Below, one piece after another: positions 11,252 through 23,512 of a DNA stretch of 64,000 bases. Location of the stretch: the NCBI GenBank assembly GCA_036852015.1, contig JAANDG010000087.1:186001-250000 (forward strand), read 5' to 3'. The notes below the pieces were generated by a model. That model was not told the DNA's origin. It saw only the letters and a list, made by a program, of their open reading frames with translations, and did not search any database. Both the position numbers and the translations under genes were made by a program. The number at the start of each line of letters is the position of its first letter. Positions within the stretch are counted from its first letter, which is position 1. The stretch comes from Pelodera strongyloides. Its lineage: Eukaryota; Nematoda; Chromadorea; Rhabditida; Rhabditidae.

Positions 11252-12380
11252 AGGATTGGCTGGATCTGTGTGGTCATACAATTTCCCCCATCTTGGCACC
11301 CTCCCAGTGGCTGGAAATCTTTGTCAGGTGGGAGGTTGGGCATGCAAGACAGTCTTTCTGTGAATATGGCATTCGTTGGCATTCTTCAAAGGAAGGTGAA
11401 ACTGCAACTAGTGGCACGAATATCGAATTGAATTGCAGTTATAAGCAAAATTATTTTATAATAGATATCCTTTTTGGTTTTGTTGTACACTGTAACGACA
11501 ACGAATGTTTCTCTTTGAAACTGAACTTCGATTGATAAATGTTGGTCTTTGAAGGCCGGAGACGACTTCATCCCGATTCTCCGCAAACAGCTTTGACCAT
11601 ATAACATTATTTACTCGATGTCCTGTTTTAGCATTATTATTGTTTGTTTTGTTAAAAGTTGTCAAGAAGTTCGTGTATCATATACTTGTTGTTTTCCTCG
11701 CCTCGAATCGCTTATATATTTTTATTTTTTATTTCTTTAGTTATTAATAAATATTTGAAGCGATATTGGGTCATGTGTCGTCAGTTTGCTGGGATTTCCC
11801 CACTGTGCTTTGTTGCTTCTCGCTCAATATTAAGTTTTTTTTTCCAATATTTCCAAGTTTGGGCCAAAGAAGTAGTAATTACATGTTGCGATTGCAATCC
11901 TTAAATGTTCAGTCCCAGGGGAAAAGGTTACGAGAGGAAATGACAGGATTTCAGGGATATTACCATGAAAGCCTTGTTGAAGCCAAAAATTGCAGTGGTT
12001 TCCTTCCTTTGAGGATCTACCTTATTGCTAGTCACATGCATCTATCGTAGTCACACACAATTCAAGATCGGTTGCGATACCCAGAATCGATCTCTCGCGA
12101 AGTAAATTATGTAAAAGTGTGTGACATGGGATATTCTGGCGTATTGCCGGACAATTCTTCACGATAAATGACCGTACTCGTGTGCCCGGCCCTTTTTTAC
12201 ACAGTTGTCTGATTCGCTCCACATAATCATTGCAGCTTGAAGTCGTTTGGATTCTGTTGGGCGAATCGGGCAAGCAAATGTGATCGAGAGTGGTTTAAGA
12301 GTTATCTATGACATTTCGTAATCTCGTTTCTGCACACTAAACGATGTATCCATCATATAATTTATCTCTATTTCAGGTGG
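11252..12380. other. Intergenic: 3' flank of copy 2 and promoter side of copy 3
   Basis: No gene seen. It is a recent duplicate of 4332-5478. A possible polyadenylation signal (AATAAA, about 11744) follows copy 2. An acceptor (CTCTATTTCAG) ends at 12375, just before the ATG of copy 3. Confidence 0.7.
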
Positions 12381-15300
12381 ATGGTTCGTTTAAATACGTA
12401 CCGTTGCCACAATTGTTCCACGATTTGCGAAGATTCAAACGATTTCAATGTTGTTATCTGTGTGGAATGTGGGAAACTAACATGTGGACCGTGTAGAACA
12501 CTTTTCGGACTCGAGGCAGAGAAGGTATCCAAATGCACAGTTACTCAGAAGAACTGCCGTGATGCATCTTTGATCACTTTTTCCCTCGACTTTCTCCTCA
12601 AATTTGCACCAGAGGACGAGCTTAAACTACTTAACTACGGCAAATGGTGCCCTATTTGGTGCTGCGATGAACGTTCTTCGAGCTTTGTCACCCAGCGAAT
12701 CAGTTTCGTCGGCGACGACGTGCACTGCGCGAGCTGCCGTCCTGCAGGTAGTGTCACTAAGTACCCCCCGATCAATACATGCATGAAAATCATCGACGAG
12801 TTGAGGGACTACTTTTCGGATCAGTTGTATGTTATTCCAAATCGGAGGGGTGTGAAGCTGGACAGTTTTCAATGTGAGACGTGCCGTGGAATGCTCCCAT
12901 CCCCATTTTTCCTCGCGAAGACTGGTTATTTACTCTGTGGGAAATGCACGGACACAGTGGCTACATCCTACGCTGTGAGAGATGGTAACTTGGATTTCCT
13001 GGACACCTTTATTCGTTTTATTCCTGACGTTGATGATCTGAAACTACTCACTTATTCCAAATGGACTCCATTGCGTTGCGAACTATGTTCAACTTTATTT
13101 TCCACCAATTTCATTCAACTTCCCATGTTCCATCCAGGTTGTTCTAAACTAATGTGCAACAAGTGCGCATGGAAACACACTTGTTCTGAAGCAAATACGA
13201 CTTCCATCCTCTTGAAGTGGGTTTTGGATGTGGATAAACAACTCCGTTCCTTCTTCAAAAACGGAGGTGACGATCCGCCAGCAACACGGTTCAAGAACAC
13301 AGAAAAACAGACTAGCCCTTTATGCCTCCCATCGTCATATGACTTGGGCCCACTGTCGGCTGTGTCTGGAATTCCACAGAAAATCAGGTAGGGTACGATT
13401 AGTTGAATTTGCCAGTTGTTGAATCAATACAGTGTGACTGAACAATTTATGTTGTGCATGAATTTGAATGTTTTTCTTGCAGATGTGTCCTCTGTTCTCA
13501 GTTGAATGCACCGACGAACCTCAGAACTTGTATTGACTGTAACAAGTCCTGCCTGTGCTTGGCCTGTCTCACGAAGGATCACTGGGGTAATAAGAAATTT
13601 CATCTCCTAACATTGATAACATTTGCAGTAATTGTGCTTATATGGTGGTGGAGTGACTCTCAATCCAGAGGTCAATCTGGATGCAAAACACAATGAGTGT
13701 ATCCACAAAACGTGCGTTTAAAGAAGCGACTGAATGTGTAAATTCGAATATTGGAATTTGCCTGCGTATATGCCACTGATTAGTGCACTGAATAAAGCGA
13801 AATACCGGCCGGTTTTTGAAACACATCGTGGTTCGTGGTGAATTCTTACGTAATTCTCACATCGTGGTGAATTCTTACGTATTTACGCTAATTTGCTCGA
13901 ATTTACTCGATTTTTTATTCTAATTTATAGTCATTTGCAGAAGCTGCAGGAGAATTCTGATGTGCTCGATACGTTTCAAAAACCGGCCGTTATTTCGCTT
14001 TAGGGATAGGTTCACCTCGAATTGCACCTTTTTTATAATTTATGTTGAAAAAGCTAAACTCAACAAAGCTAAACTACCTCGAATCTATAAAACAATTGGA
14101 GTACCGCCGCCATGGTAAGTGGGAAATAGCTGGAGGTGCAGATATTGTTGTGATAGACAGAGGATGATAAAAGGGCCCTCTATTTTCTAGCGTCTCCAGC
14201 CCTGCTGCGCTATTTCCCACTTACCATGGCTGCGGTACTCCAATTGTTTTATAGATTCGAGGTAGTTTAGCTTTTTTGAGCAAGCTCTCCTATTACGGGT
14301 GTTTGGTATGGCGGGTTGAGGGGCGGGGATAAAACAATTAAATTATAAAAATAAATAGTTTAATCCCGTTTCGGGTCTTACTGAAGACGGGCAAAAACCC
14401 AGCCTGACCCTCATCAGTTCAGTGGCTGAACAAATAAGAAAAACAAAAATGATAATAATCTATTATTTAAAATCATAATAAGAGAGAAAGGGCACCGGGG
14501 GAAGGTAGAGGCACTTATGCTCCCCGGCCCGGCGAAAGGCCCATATTCTCTGTATTGATTAATATTGCACTTACCCGCCCGATTTAAATTGAATTTTGGC
14601 GCGAAGGCCAGGTACCGTAATCGAACCATGAAATAGAATTTGGACCGAGCCAACTCGGGGAGCAAAGGAAATTTACTGCAATTTTCGCATTTTGACCGTC
14701 ATAGGTCATACTAACAGCATAAATTATAAAAAAAAAGCAGTCAAAAAATGGCTTTATAGGGGGCGTGGCCTAATGAAACTTCACACATAGGGGTAACAGA
14801 CCATGCCCAGTTGATTTCTGACAAACTCACCATGATTCATTGATTTTTTAGAAAAATTGTGCAAGTGACCCAATTGGAGTCTAATTTGGTTCTATAAATT
14901 GCTATGCAATTGGGTCGGAGATTAACAGAGTATAAGAAAATCCGAAAATTAATAAATAGATAATCGCTAGATCGATAATTTTACTTGCAATCGATCAGGC
15001 ATGGTCTATTACCCCTATGTGTGAAGTTCTATTGTGCCACGCCCCCTATAGAGCCATTTTTTGACTGCTTATTGAATTTTATTGTGATGACGCGGTTATG
15101 CATGCAGTGCGTAACATTATTTTGTTTTTGATATCTACGATATTTTAGGCCACCGCATCGAGGAGATCGCAACATCACTTCAGCTAGCATCCATTCAAAA
15201 AGAAAGTGTGAAAACTTTGGAGAAACTGTCCAAATTGAAGGAATCTGTAACAGAGGGCTATATACAGGTATGGGTGAGAATAGATTGTGTTTGCCTGTTA

Positions 15301-16943
15301 GTGGAAAAATGTTTTCCGCGTCCCTAAAGACGCATCCTGTGTTTCCATTGGAGATGGCCGCTTTCGTAAAGCGTTGCGCGCATTTCTTCGGACACGATTC
15401 GGAAGTTTTGCTTACTCGGTGAAGAAATGTTCCCTGTTGTTTTGTTGATGCTGGGCTTAATTTCGGTTTGGTCTGATGCATGTGCATGTCTCAAACTCAA
15501 AGAAGGGTCGTGATTGTCTCGTTTCTCCTCAGATTGACGCCGTGAATATGAAGGTGGTCGACAATTACAAGTTGTTGTACACGAAGGCCATCCGCGGAAA
15601 TGATCTCGCCCTCCTCCAGGCAATTAAAGAACGGGGCGATATTGGTCCAGTACAAAAAAGTGTGGATGAATTCACCGTTGCACAAATTAAGGTGACTTTC
15701 TTTATATTCTTCTTTTATAGTGCTGTAGTGCTTTTTGCATCTCACCAACGAATTCAACCAAATGTTTTTTTGTGCCCGGCGTAATAGCCCACTATTCGAA
15801 TAATAAATGTGGGGAATGTAAACTTACCCCAATGTTTGTTTCAGTTGCGAAGTAATGTTGAAGAATTGGAGAAGTCCCTGAGTGATATTGTCAAGGAACA
15901 TTCCGACGGTTAGTTATTTTTTTTTCCAGAAAAATCCCTATGTTCTCTCACAATCAGCTTGGTTGGTTGGTTGGCGCACCTCGCAGAATCTTGTTTTCAA
16001 ACATATATCTATAATTAGTGGTGCACGGTTTCCTTGAATATATGCTTTTTCATCCGCCGATCTCGCGACTGACGTTTCGCCTTGTAGTATTGTATTTGTC
16101 CTCAATATTTATTCCGGGCTGATTTTGAGGTCAAAGATGACTTTTATTTATCCACGGGCACATGTGGTCGTTGACCACAGGATGTTTACCCATAATTCTG
16201 TTGGACCGCACCTTCCTGTTGCCAGAGTTCTTTGCCTTTGTGGAATTCGCTTCATATCATACAAGCACCGCTTCTGCATCCACCTTTTATCATTGCACGG
16301 CGTTGCAGAAAATGTACCGCAGTAGCTGGTCGTTGTTTCTTACACCAGACTGACCAGAGGAAGAGCAACGACATGGATTCGGTTACACAGTATGCGTATG
16401 TGGCCGGCCTCCAAAGTCGTCTCATTCGTAGGATTTGTTTGGTTTCTTGAAGAGGAAGTGGAACTTCATTCTGTGAATAAGTTTCTTCACCTGTTACCGT
16501 TTTGAGAGAGTTGCGACGACTGTTAACAATACGGCTGCCATGTTTCTGACAATGAGTTCCTCTCAGATATGGGAGATATGGACGTTGGAGTCACCGGTCA
16601 CCACTTGTTGATTTGTGGAAGCTTGATAGGTTTTTAGCCAAATAATTGTAGAGTGAATTAAATTCCTGGTGCAGGTCATCTTCTGTTGGACAGTAGAAAT
16701 ACACGATCGTCGAGCGAGGCGAGCCACCCTAACCATTTCCCCGCTTTGAGAGCTAACCATAAGCTAACATGCAAATGTGTTATGAGGGTTTCACGCCTAT
16801 CGTTATTGATTTTTCTATAAAACTCAGCGTATTTTCCTGTACGCTCCCATCCTCAACTCCTGGATTCAAACGTATTTATTTTCAACAACCGTATTTATCG
16901 TATTGTTGCAGATACACCGACGTCTTCTGGAGATACGTGCTAA
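12381..16943 (+). CDS. TRIM-like RING-like/B-box/coiled-coil protein, copy 3
   Basis: Exons 12381-13387, 13483-13586, 15149-15267, 15533-15691, 15845-15908 and 16912-16943 sum to 1485 nt (494 aa). All introns are GT-AG. It has the same two Cys-rich modules (CHNC, CVECGKLTCGPC, KWCPIWC; then FQCETC, KWTPLRCELC, FHPGCSKLMCNKC), the B-box-like finger in exon 2 and coiled-coil exons 3-5. The last exon keeps the 32-nt length of copy 1 but encodes an unrelated tail (DTPTSSGDTC), so the C-terminus is free to diverge. Intron 2 (13587-15148) is bloated by several hairpin transposons, and intron 5 by a LINE relic. An AATAAA at about 17190 probably ends the transcript. The reading frame looks intact and functional. 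Confidence 0.88.
13793..14003. mobile_element. Hairpin MITE, family A
   Basis: Ends AAAGCGAAATACCGGCCGG and the complement of CCGGCCGTTATTTCGCTTTA. The flanks here (AATA on the left, TTTAG on the right) fit a TA rather than a TTAA target. Lies in intron 2 of copy 3. Confidence 0.8.
14065..14274. mobile_element. Hairpin MITE, family D
   Basis: Arms of about 60 bp are near-perfect inverted repeats (AAAGCTAAACTACCTCGAAT at left and its complement at right, including GGTACTCCAATTGTTTTATA). No coding capacity. Intron 2 of copy 3. Confidence 0.85.
14361..14430 (-). ncRNA. Hammerhead-ribozyme-like core, probably a transposon relic
   Basis: On the - strand CTGATGA (14417-14411) is followed by GGGTC, a loop with its own hairpin, GACCC, then GAAAC (about 14373-14369). 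This is the order CUGAUGA, stem II, GAAA of a hammerhead core. I cannot find convincing stems I and III around it, so activity is doubtful. Confidence 0.3.
14735..15070. mobile_element. Hairpin MITE, family E
   Basis: The left arm begins AAGCAGTCAAAAAATGGCT. The right arm ends with its complement, and about 70 bp of each arm match (GGGGGCGTGGC, CACACATAGGGGTAA). The interior contains TTGGGTCGGAGATTAACAGA, resembling the terminus of the element at 18350-22909. Confidence 0.85.
16130..16760 (-). mobile_element. Relic of a non-LTR retrotransposon (endonuclease region)
   Basis: The - strand reads YFYCPTEDDLHQEFNSLY in one frame (around 16680) and QQVVTGDSNVHIS in another (around 16600). Together these resemble the conserved YxPTxxD and GDxN region of LINE apurinic endonuclease domains, interrupted by frameshifts. 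It lies antisense in intron 5 of copy 3. Confidence 0.5.
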
Positions 16944-17317
16944 TTGCGAAGTCCCAATCGATTACTTTGATTATCTAATTTACAAGTTAACTCATTATCT
17001 TGCAATTATTCTCCTCTTTGCTCTCTCGTCAAATTTTATTAGTTTTCCAGCTCTATTTTTTTTTCCAGCGTATATCTTTTGCTGTTTGAACTTTTTTTCA
17101 GTTTAGTATACTGCACTGACATCTTAGGGTTCCTTTTTGGTCTTTACAAACGTTTTTGCCTCATTTTTCTTTGCCTTATCCATCGACCAATAAAGATTTA
17201 TTTATACACTTGTTATGTACAATCTTCAATTTTCTGTTTCTTCTAAAGAACTGTCATGTTAACTAAGATAGATTGATGTTTTTTCCACCTTCGAAGTTAC
17301 GAACGAATTTCATTTTG

Positions 17318-17485
17318 TTAAAGCGAAATGCTAGCCCCTTTGGAAAATTTGCATATGATAAGCAAATCCTATGTATCCTATGCTAACTGTGTACGATCGT
17401 CCACAATCGTACAAAATTAGCATAGGATACATAGGATTTGCTTATCATATGCAAATTTTCCAAAGAGGCTAGCATTTCGCTTTAA
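17318..17485. mobile_element. Hairpin MITE, family B
   Basis: An almost perfect palindrome of 168 bp (TTAAAGCGAAATGCTAGCCC to its complement). The interior TTTGCATATGATAAGCAAAT and GCTTATCATATGCAAA pair. It is nearly identical to 59797-59967. Confidence 0.9.
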
Positions 17486-18071
17486 ATCATTTTATTTAAA
17501 TTTTCTTTTGCGTTCCATTGTTGTTTAGTATTATAACGTCTAATATTTTTTAGTTTATGGCCTTCACTCCATAAGAGCGCGTGATGATGTTGTGTGATGT
17601 AAAGTAGCATATGATTTGTCAAAGGCGCATTTTCTTTCTTTCTATATAGAAATCAAACTCATTGAGGTAGCCTACTAAAGTAAGACTTGACCGGCGATAC
17701 TTGTTGCTTTTTTGTTCTTGGTATTATGCGTCGATTTTTCATGCACTATATTCGCACCCTTTATTTATCCTTTTCCTGTATTGTGTCTCATTGTTAGTGT
17801 AAAAAATGCTTTTATCATGATCCAATGTATTGCCTTGCATTTTCCATCATCTGTTTATTTGTTATTTTGCTGCATATGCCTTGTTTATATAGAAATAAAA
17901 TATGAGTATATTATTCTTCAAAATATGAAACATATAACTCATTTTTTAATTGTAAGAAAAACGCTGCGTCTTACAATTAGAGTTCTGTTAGACAACATCG
18001 CCTTTGCGTCTTGATGAGGTTTCCTTTTCAAGAAATACACAAGAAATTCGCATGACATGGTCCTTTTGCTG
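17486..18071. other. Intergenic, no gene seen
   Basis: AT-rich DNA between two hairpin elements. I see no supported coding exon or RNA gene. Confidence 0.5.
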
Positions 18072-19798
18072 TTAAAGGGAATGTCAAGCCGGTTTTTCAT
18101 GTTGGGCCCAAAAGAAAGCTTATGTTTTGAAGGTAAGGTAAGGAAAGTGAAAATAAAAATAAACAAAAACTTTCATATAAGAAGAAAAACAATTTCAAAC
18201 CCTCCAAAAAACTCCTTCAATATGGGATTCTGGTCATTTGGACAAAATCAGAACTATTCTCTGCCGCAGGACCGTTTGCTTTAGACAGCAAAGAAAAAGA
18301 GGAGGGCGCGAGAGAGTGTAAACTACGGTAGCTGTGACAGCGTGTTATACTATGTTCCTCTCCGACCCAAAGTGCCGACCCGACTAAAGCGAAGTCCGAC
18401 TCTGGGCGGTCCTAGTTTCCGCCCCGGGTCGAAAAATTTGAAAAAGGCGTGGGAGTTGGATCGGCAAAACCACTGTTTGGAGTCGGAGTTGGGTCGGCAC
18501 CACCACGGTTTTGGGTCGGCACCACAACGGTTTGGAGTCGGCACCACCGTAATTTGTACAGAAGCGTAGCCCATAAATTACACTACATAACGGGAGGAAA
18601 TGTTTATTGCGAATAATACATACACAGTATATGACTTAACATTCAAATTTGACGGAGTTTTAGCGAATCTTCCATTGTCCAGTATTAGTATCAGGCAGCA
18701 GAATGCATCTTTGATGTTGTGAACTTCCATGGAGCTGGCCACCAGTGTCTAAATGTATTAAATTAAATAGTAAATGAAAGTATATACTTCTTCTGTGTCA
18801 TTCTGCGAAGATTACAAACTATTAGTAACATATACTTCTACGGCTGAGTCTATCTATAGTGACCGATGGGAACCCTATTCTTACGACATCATAAACTTAC
18901 TTTATCGTGTTTCCTTCCGTTTGTTTGCTTGCTTGAACGCGCACCAGTAAGTGAAGCAATGGTACCTGTGATAGCAATAAGTTAATAGAGGAAATAATAA
19001 AGGAAGTATAAACAAATTAGAAAGAAACCAGAAAGTGCAGGACTTCAAAAAAAATTGAAAAAAATCATCGTGAAAAATGCGATGTGCATGCGGAAGGGCT
19101 GCAAGCGCGCCAGTTGGGTCGGACTTGCTCTGGTCGGGGAGCGCCCACACGCGCGGACCTCCAGCTCCCACACGCGCGCACGGTTTCGACCGCAGGCAGT
19201 GTCGCAGGTGTGCCCGGGGATGAAGGTGTGCGCGCGTGTGGGCGCTTACGATCCAAATAGCGTAGCAAATACGGTATAGCCCATCCTATAGCAACGAATG
19301 CGAGAACACACCATAAATAACACATACTAAATGAATTGTTTATTTTAAAAGCAAGAAAAAAAAAACAATACTAAAAATAACTACAAGACTGGGGTTTGCA
19401 CGGGGTTTCTGAAAAACAAACAAACTAAAATGGTGGAGAAGAGTCCCAAGATAAAGGAATAAACGAAAAATTTTAGCGTACAAATTACAAGTCTAACTTA
19501 AAAAAAATGCAGCGAGAATTTTAAAGAAAGTGAGAGAATAAAACGAACTTTTGGAACTAAAACTAGTGGGATTGCATAAAAGTGCAAATGTACTAAACAA
19601 ACAACGGTCTTCATGGCTTCACCTAACAAACTAACGTACAGAAAAATTATGTATACACTTGTTTAACATGCATAAAGATGAATAATTGGAATTAAGACTA
19701 AATAAGAGATGCCTTCCAGGTTCTTGTGAATTCAATTCAACTAGTGTATCTCATGGAGAAATACCATACATTTACTTGAGCTACGTGTCAGCATCTCC

Positions 19799-19986
19799 TT
19801 AAAGAGAAATACCGGTCGGTTTCTGAAACGCATCGAGTACTCCCTGCTTTCCTATGCTTCATATGCAAATGAGCATAAATTTGAATAAAAAATAGACCCC
19901 AATAGACCCCTTTTAGCATAAATGCATAAGAATGCTGGTATTTCAGATGCGTTTCAAAAACCGGAACCGGCCGGTAATTCGCTTTA
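19799..19986. mobile_element. Hairpin MITE, family A
   Basis: Left end AAAGAGAAATACCGGTCGG, right end CCGGTAATTCGCTTTAA. The inside carries the family AATGAGCATAAATT segment. Nested in the 4.56-kb element. Confidence 0.8.
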
Positions 19987-22196
19987 ACTAGTCTAGAAAA
20001 AGAACAAGGAAATTTTTTTTAGAAAACAACTATGCGTAGAGGGCAAACAATACAGAAATCAATGAAATATACAATAAATATACCAGAGTTGCAATATAAT
20101 TGACCCAACACTCAGCACCTCAGTTGTTCCTTTCCCTGCGGTTCGCATTTGCGTCCCAGATCGTGACACGGATCCACGGATGGGGTAAAGAGTAAGCTGT
20201 AAATTTGAAATTTCAGATAAATTTCCAAGAATATGAAAACAAACTATGTATTGATTTTCATTAACTTTCTCTATGATAAAGCACTTGTACCTTGTGCCGG
20301 TCCGCAACCGCAACTCCCTACTTCCATTAACAGTTAATACTAAACTTCTAAAGAATAAGAGCAGATTACCAACCATTAGTATGGGTTACATAATCAGCTC
20401 CACAGCTCGTTCAGAACATCCCTTCAAATTGTCGACAACAAAATGAGAACAACCTGAAATTTCCAAGCCATATAGAAAGAATTTAAAAACCAAAGAACAG
20501 ACTGAAAATATTCAAGACGTCGATACTATATTTTAAATGCCACCAAAGTTTATCACATTCTTTGCGGAGTGAACTATGAACTATGAACCGAACCAGTGAA
20601 CGGAGGAAAATCAACATTTAAAAGCGATAGTAGTGTTACCAACCTATATTCAAGGGGCCCAGAATTCTTCATTAGCGTTGAAAGTTGGAGTGGATTAGCG
20701 AGAGGCTGTCGACGTAGAAAGAGTGGCCGAACCATTCATTATTATGCTAGAAAGAGAAATATTATAGCACGGTACTTTACTTAGATGACAAAAACACTAT
20801 CACATCTAATAAAAATCTAAAAACAGTAAATATGAAAATATTAAGCTTACTTAGCTTACCTACACATGAGAAACAATGTGTACATTTACAACGGTTCGCA
20901 TTCCGCAATAATTGCCCGATTAAATGATTAAAAAATAAAGTAAAATAAACTAACGCAAACATAAGACCAAATGGCCGTTTTCCTTCTAGATCGCACTCGC
21001 ACATCAACTCGGCATTGAATTCCGACCTTCACATCGATGTTGAGAAAACGCGAAAAAAACCTAAAGGTAAACAAAAAGAGTTAAATACGTCATCATTATT
21101 AACTTAAGAGACACAACACAACAAATACGTCGAAAGTGTAAAAGTAGCAAATAAAATAAAGAAACCTTCTCCGTCCAATTCAAAATAACGAGGAGCCTTG
21201 GCAGTCTCAGGGATTTCCTGTACACCTTTTTCCCGTGCAAATAAAACTGTCTGAAAATATACACAACGTAAGTATAAGCTGTCAGTAAAATTTACTGTTC
21301 ACGTGTACGCTACGCGGAGAGTTCGAATGGCAAGAAACTTTTATGAACCATAAAAATAAGGTAACCTCGAGCAACTTTATAGCGAGCAGCAAGAGTCATA
21401 AAATTGTAGACAGGCAGTTGTCGCCTCGCCGCGCATTAGTAGCAATGTAGCATACCTAAAAAGAAAGGATTCAAAAATATGATTGTTAAGTGAAGGCAAT
21501 ATAGGTAATCGCATAGCGTATTCGTCAAAAGATTAAGACATATCCTACGACCAGACGACCACCGAGGCATTCCATGCCTTTGGAACATACCCTCGATCTT
21601 TCAGATGGGATCATTTTCTCGTTGTCTTGTCATTGAACACGTGCTAAAAAAAAATTTCAACACGAAAAGGTTAATTAATTGGAGGAAATCCGACAAGACT
21701 TATCCAATAATAGAGAAAAAAACAAACATAAGCAAGAGCACGTGATGTGCCAATGTCTATTGTTTCTTTGGACAAAGCCGTACAACAAGACAAACGTGAA
21801 AAATAAACTAACCGTACAATGTTTCGAGATGCACTGAACTCAGCGTTAACTCGGCAGGCCAGATATACCTACACGATCAATGTGAATTCATTTGAGGTTC
21901 ACAGTACAATCACAAACAAATAAATGAGTGTTGAGGGATGGAAGCACCAAATGTGAAAGCAGAACCAACCTTCTGAATCCGAAATAGCCGGGACTGCAGA
22001 GATGACGGATGTGTGTGGAAAACGTTATCAGTTCAACGACCATATTTGTTGAATAAACTGGAAATATAACACAAGAATTGCCCGAAAACAAACTACAACT
22101 GTTCATCGATGCACAACGAAGCTAGTGCATGATACAAATCATTCTCGAACCGTAACGTACATAACAATATAAGCAATATACTTTAATAACAAGTTT

Positions 22197-22540
22197 TTAA
22201 AGCGAATATGTAGGCACTCAAAATGAGCAAAAAAAAAGCGAAACTAGCGTTTCCACACCAGACGTTAATTTAAATAGGCGACTGAATATGTAAATACGAA
22301 ATTGGAATGCGCTGCATCTTGAATCTTGCTATTTGCCGATTTAAACTGAAATTTATTCAATCAGACCCAAATTTATGCAAGGGGTCCGAATTAGCGTTCA
22401 CTATGGAAAAGGCGAGCTTTGTAATTGATTTTCTTTTAAGTGGGTAATTGTAGACAACTTTTGTTATTGTTTCCTTAATGGGCAACACGCATTCTATTAA
22501 TACAGCTTAACTTCAAAAAGGGCCTACATATTCCCTTTAA
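22197..22540. mobile_element. Hairpin MITE, family J
   Basis: Inverted ends TTAAAGCGAATATGTAGGC and GGCCTACATATTCCCTTTAA. The interior is unrelated to the other families. Nested in the 4.56-kb element. Confidence 0.75.
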
Positions 22541-22946
22541 GCGAACCAAACTGTGTGGGTCCGAGCCCAGAACCGCGTTGCTTTGCGAAAAATTCACCGC
22601 TGAATTTCCATGGTTGCGTTGCGCCTGCTCCCGAACGCGCGACCACAGGCGGGGAGGGCCTTTTCGTGCAGAGGTAGTGCGCGCACATCATTTTTGGGCT
22701 GAGACCGGGCGCGCGTGAGGGCGTTGAAGAACGTAGTGGGTCAAACTTGGGTTAGTTTGGCTGGCATGCGTTCACTGCTGCTGTCTACTGTACTGATACA
22801 CTATTTGTACTGCTAAAGGGTCGGCACTGCAAATTTCAGTCATATTTAGCGTCGGCGGTGGGGTCGAAAGCCACAATTTGGGCGCGCATTGGGTCGCAGA
22901 TTAACAGAGTAGAATATCTGTGAATCAGGCTTGACATTCGCTTTAA

Positions 22947-23512
22947 ATTATTACTTTTATTTAAACAAAAATATTTACGTCACAATTCAACAATAACGCG
23001 TGATTGTCATGATATGTTGCGAGAAAATACAGGGTTTACGTTTACATACATTAGACGAAGTAGAAAATTTGACCAGTGAGAAATATTTGCCAAGACAGTA
23101 ATGAAAACTGAAAACTATGGACTATGGAAAAAATGTAAAATTTTCGGACCAAAATTGGACATTGTAAAAAATACATGCACAAACATAAATTATTAGAAAA
23201 ATCAGTCTTATTAGAGAAATGTGTACTGTACTTGTACAAACTGTACAAACATAAGACAATATTTATTTGTTGCTCACAAAATAGTGGTGCTTTCTTGCGA
23301 TCTTGTACATCGAGATAGATCATACCACGACTATTTGGAAGTCGACTAGTTGCTGAACTCACGACTTCAACTTCACCGGTTTTCTCTCCCTACCGGGTTG
23401 CTCAGGGGGACCCTGACCAAAAAACCCCTGGTGAGTACATAATGAAACCAGCAAACCACTTTAACTCATCTAAAACAGAAAAGTAGGATAAATATTGCTC
23501 TTTCTACCGTAA
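22947..23512. other. 3' flank of dac-1
   Basis: No gene seen. On the - strand an AATAAA (complement around 23262-23267) about 250 nt past the dac-1 stop codon is a candidate polyadenylation signal. Confidence 0.45.

Larger units (their letters stand above)
18350..22909. mobile_element. 4.56-kb terminal-inverted-repeat DNA element nested in MITE C
   Basis: It is flanked by TA at 18348-18349 and 22910-22911. The left end is CTATGTTCCTCTCCGACCC; the right end, read inward on the other strand, is CTCTGTTAATCTGCGACCC. Subterminal parts are GC-rich with repeated GGGTCGG motifs. No transposase reading frame is visible, so it is probably non-autonomous. It contains further hairpins at 19799-19986 and 22197-22540. 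Confidence 0.85.
18072..22946. mobile_element. Hairpin MITE family C, second copy, split by a 4.56-kb insertion
   Basis: Its parts are 18072-18349 and 22912-22946. The left part matches 3941-4251 up to CGTGTTATA. The right part resumes at GAATATCTGTGAATCAGGC after the inserted element. The rejoined length would be 313 bp, against 311 bp for the intact copy. Confidence 0.88.
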
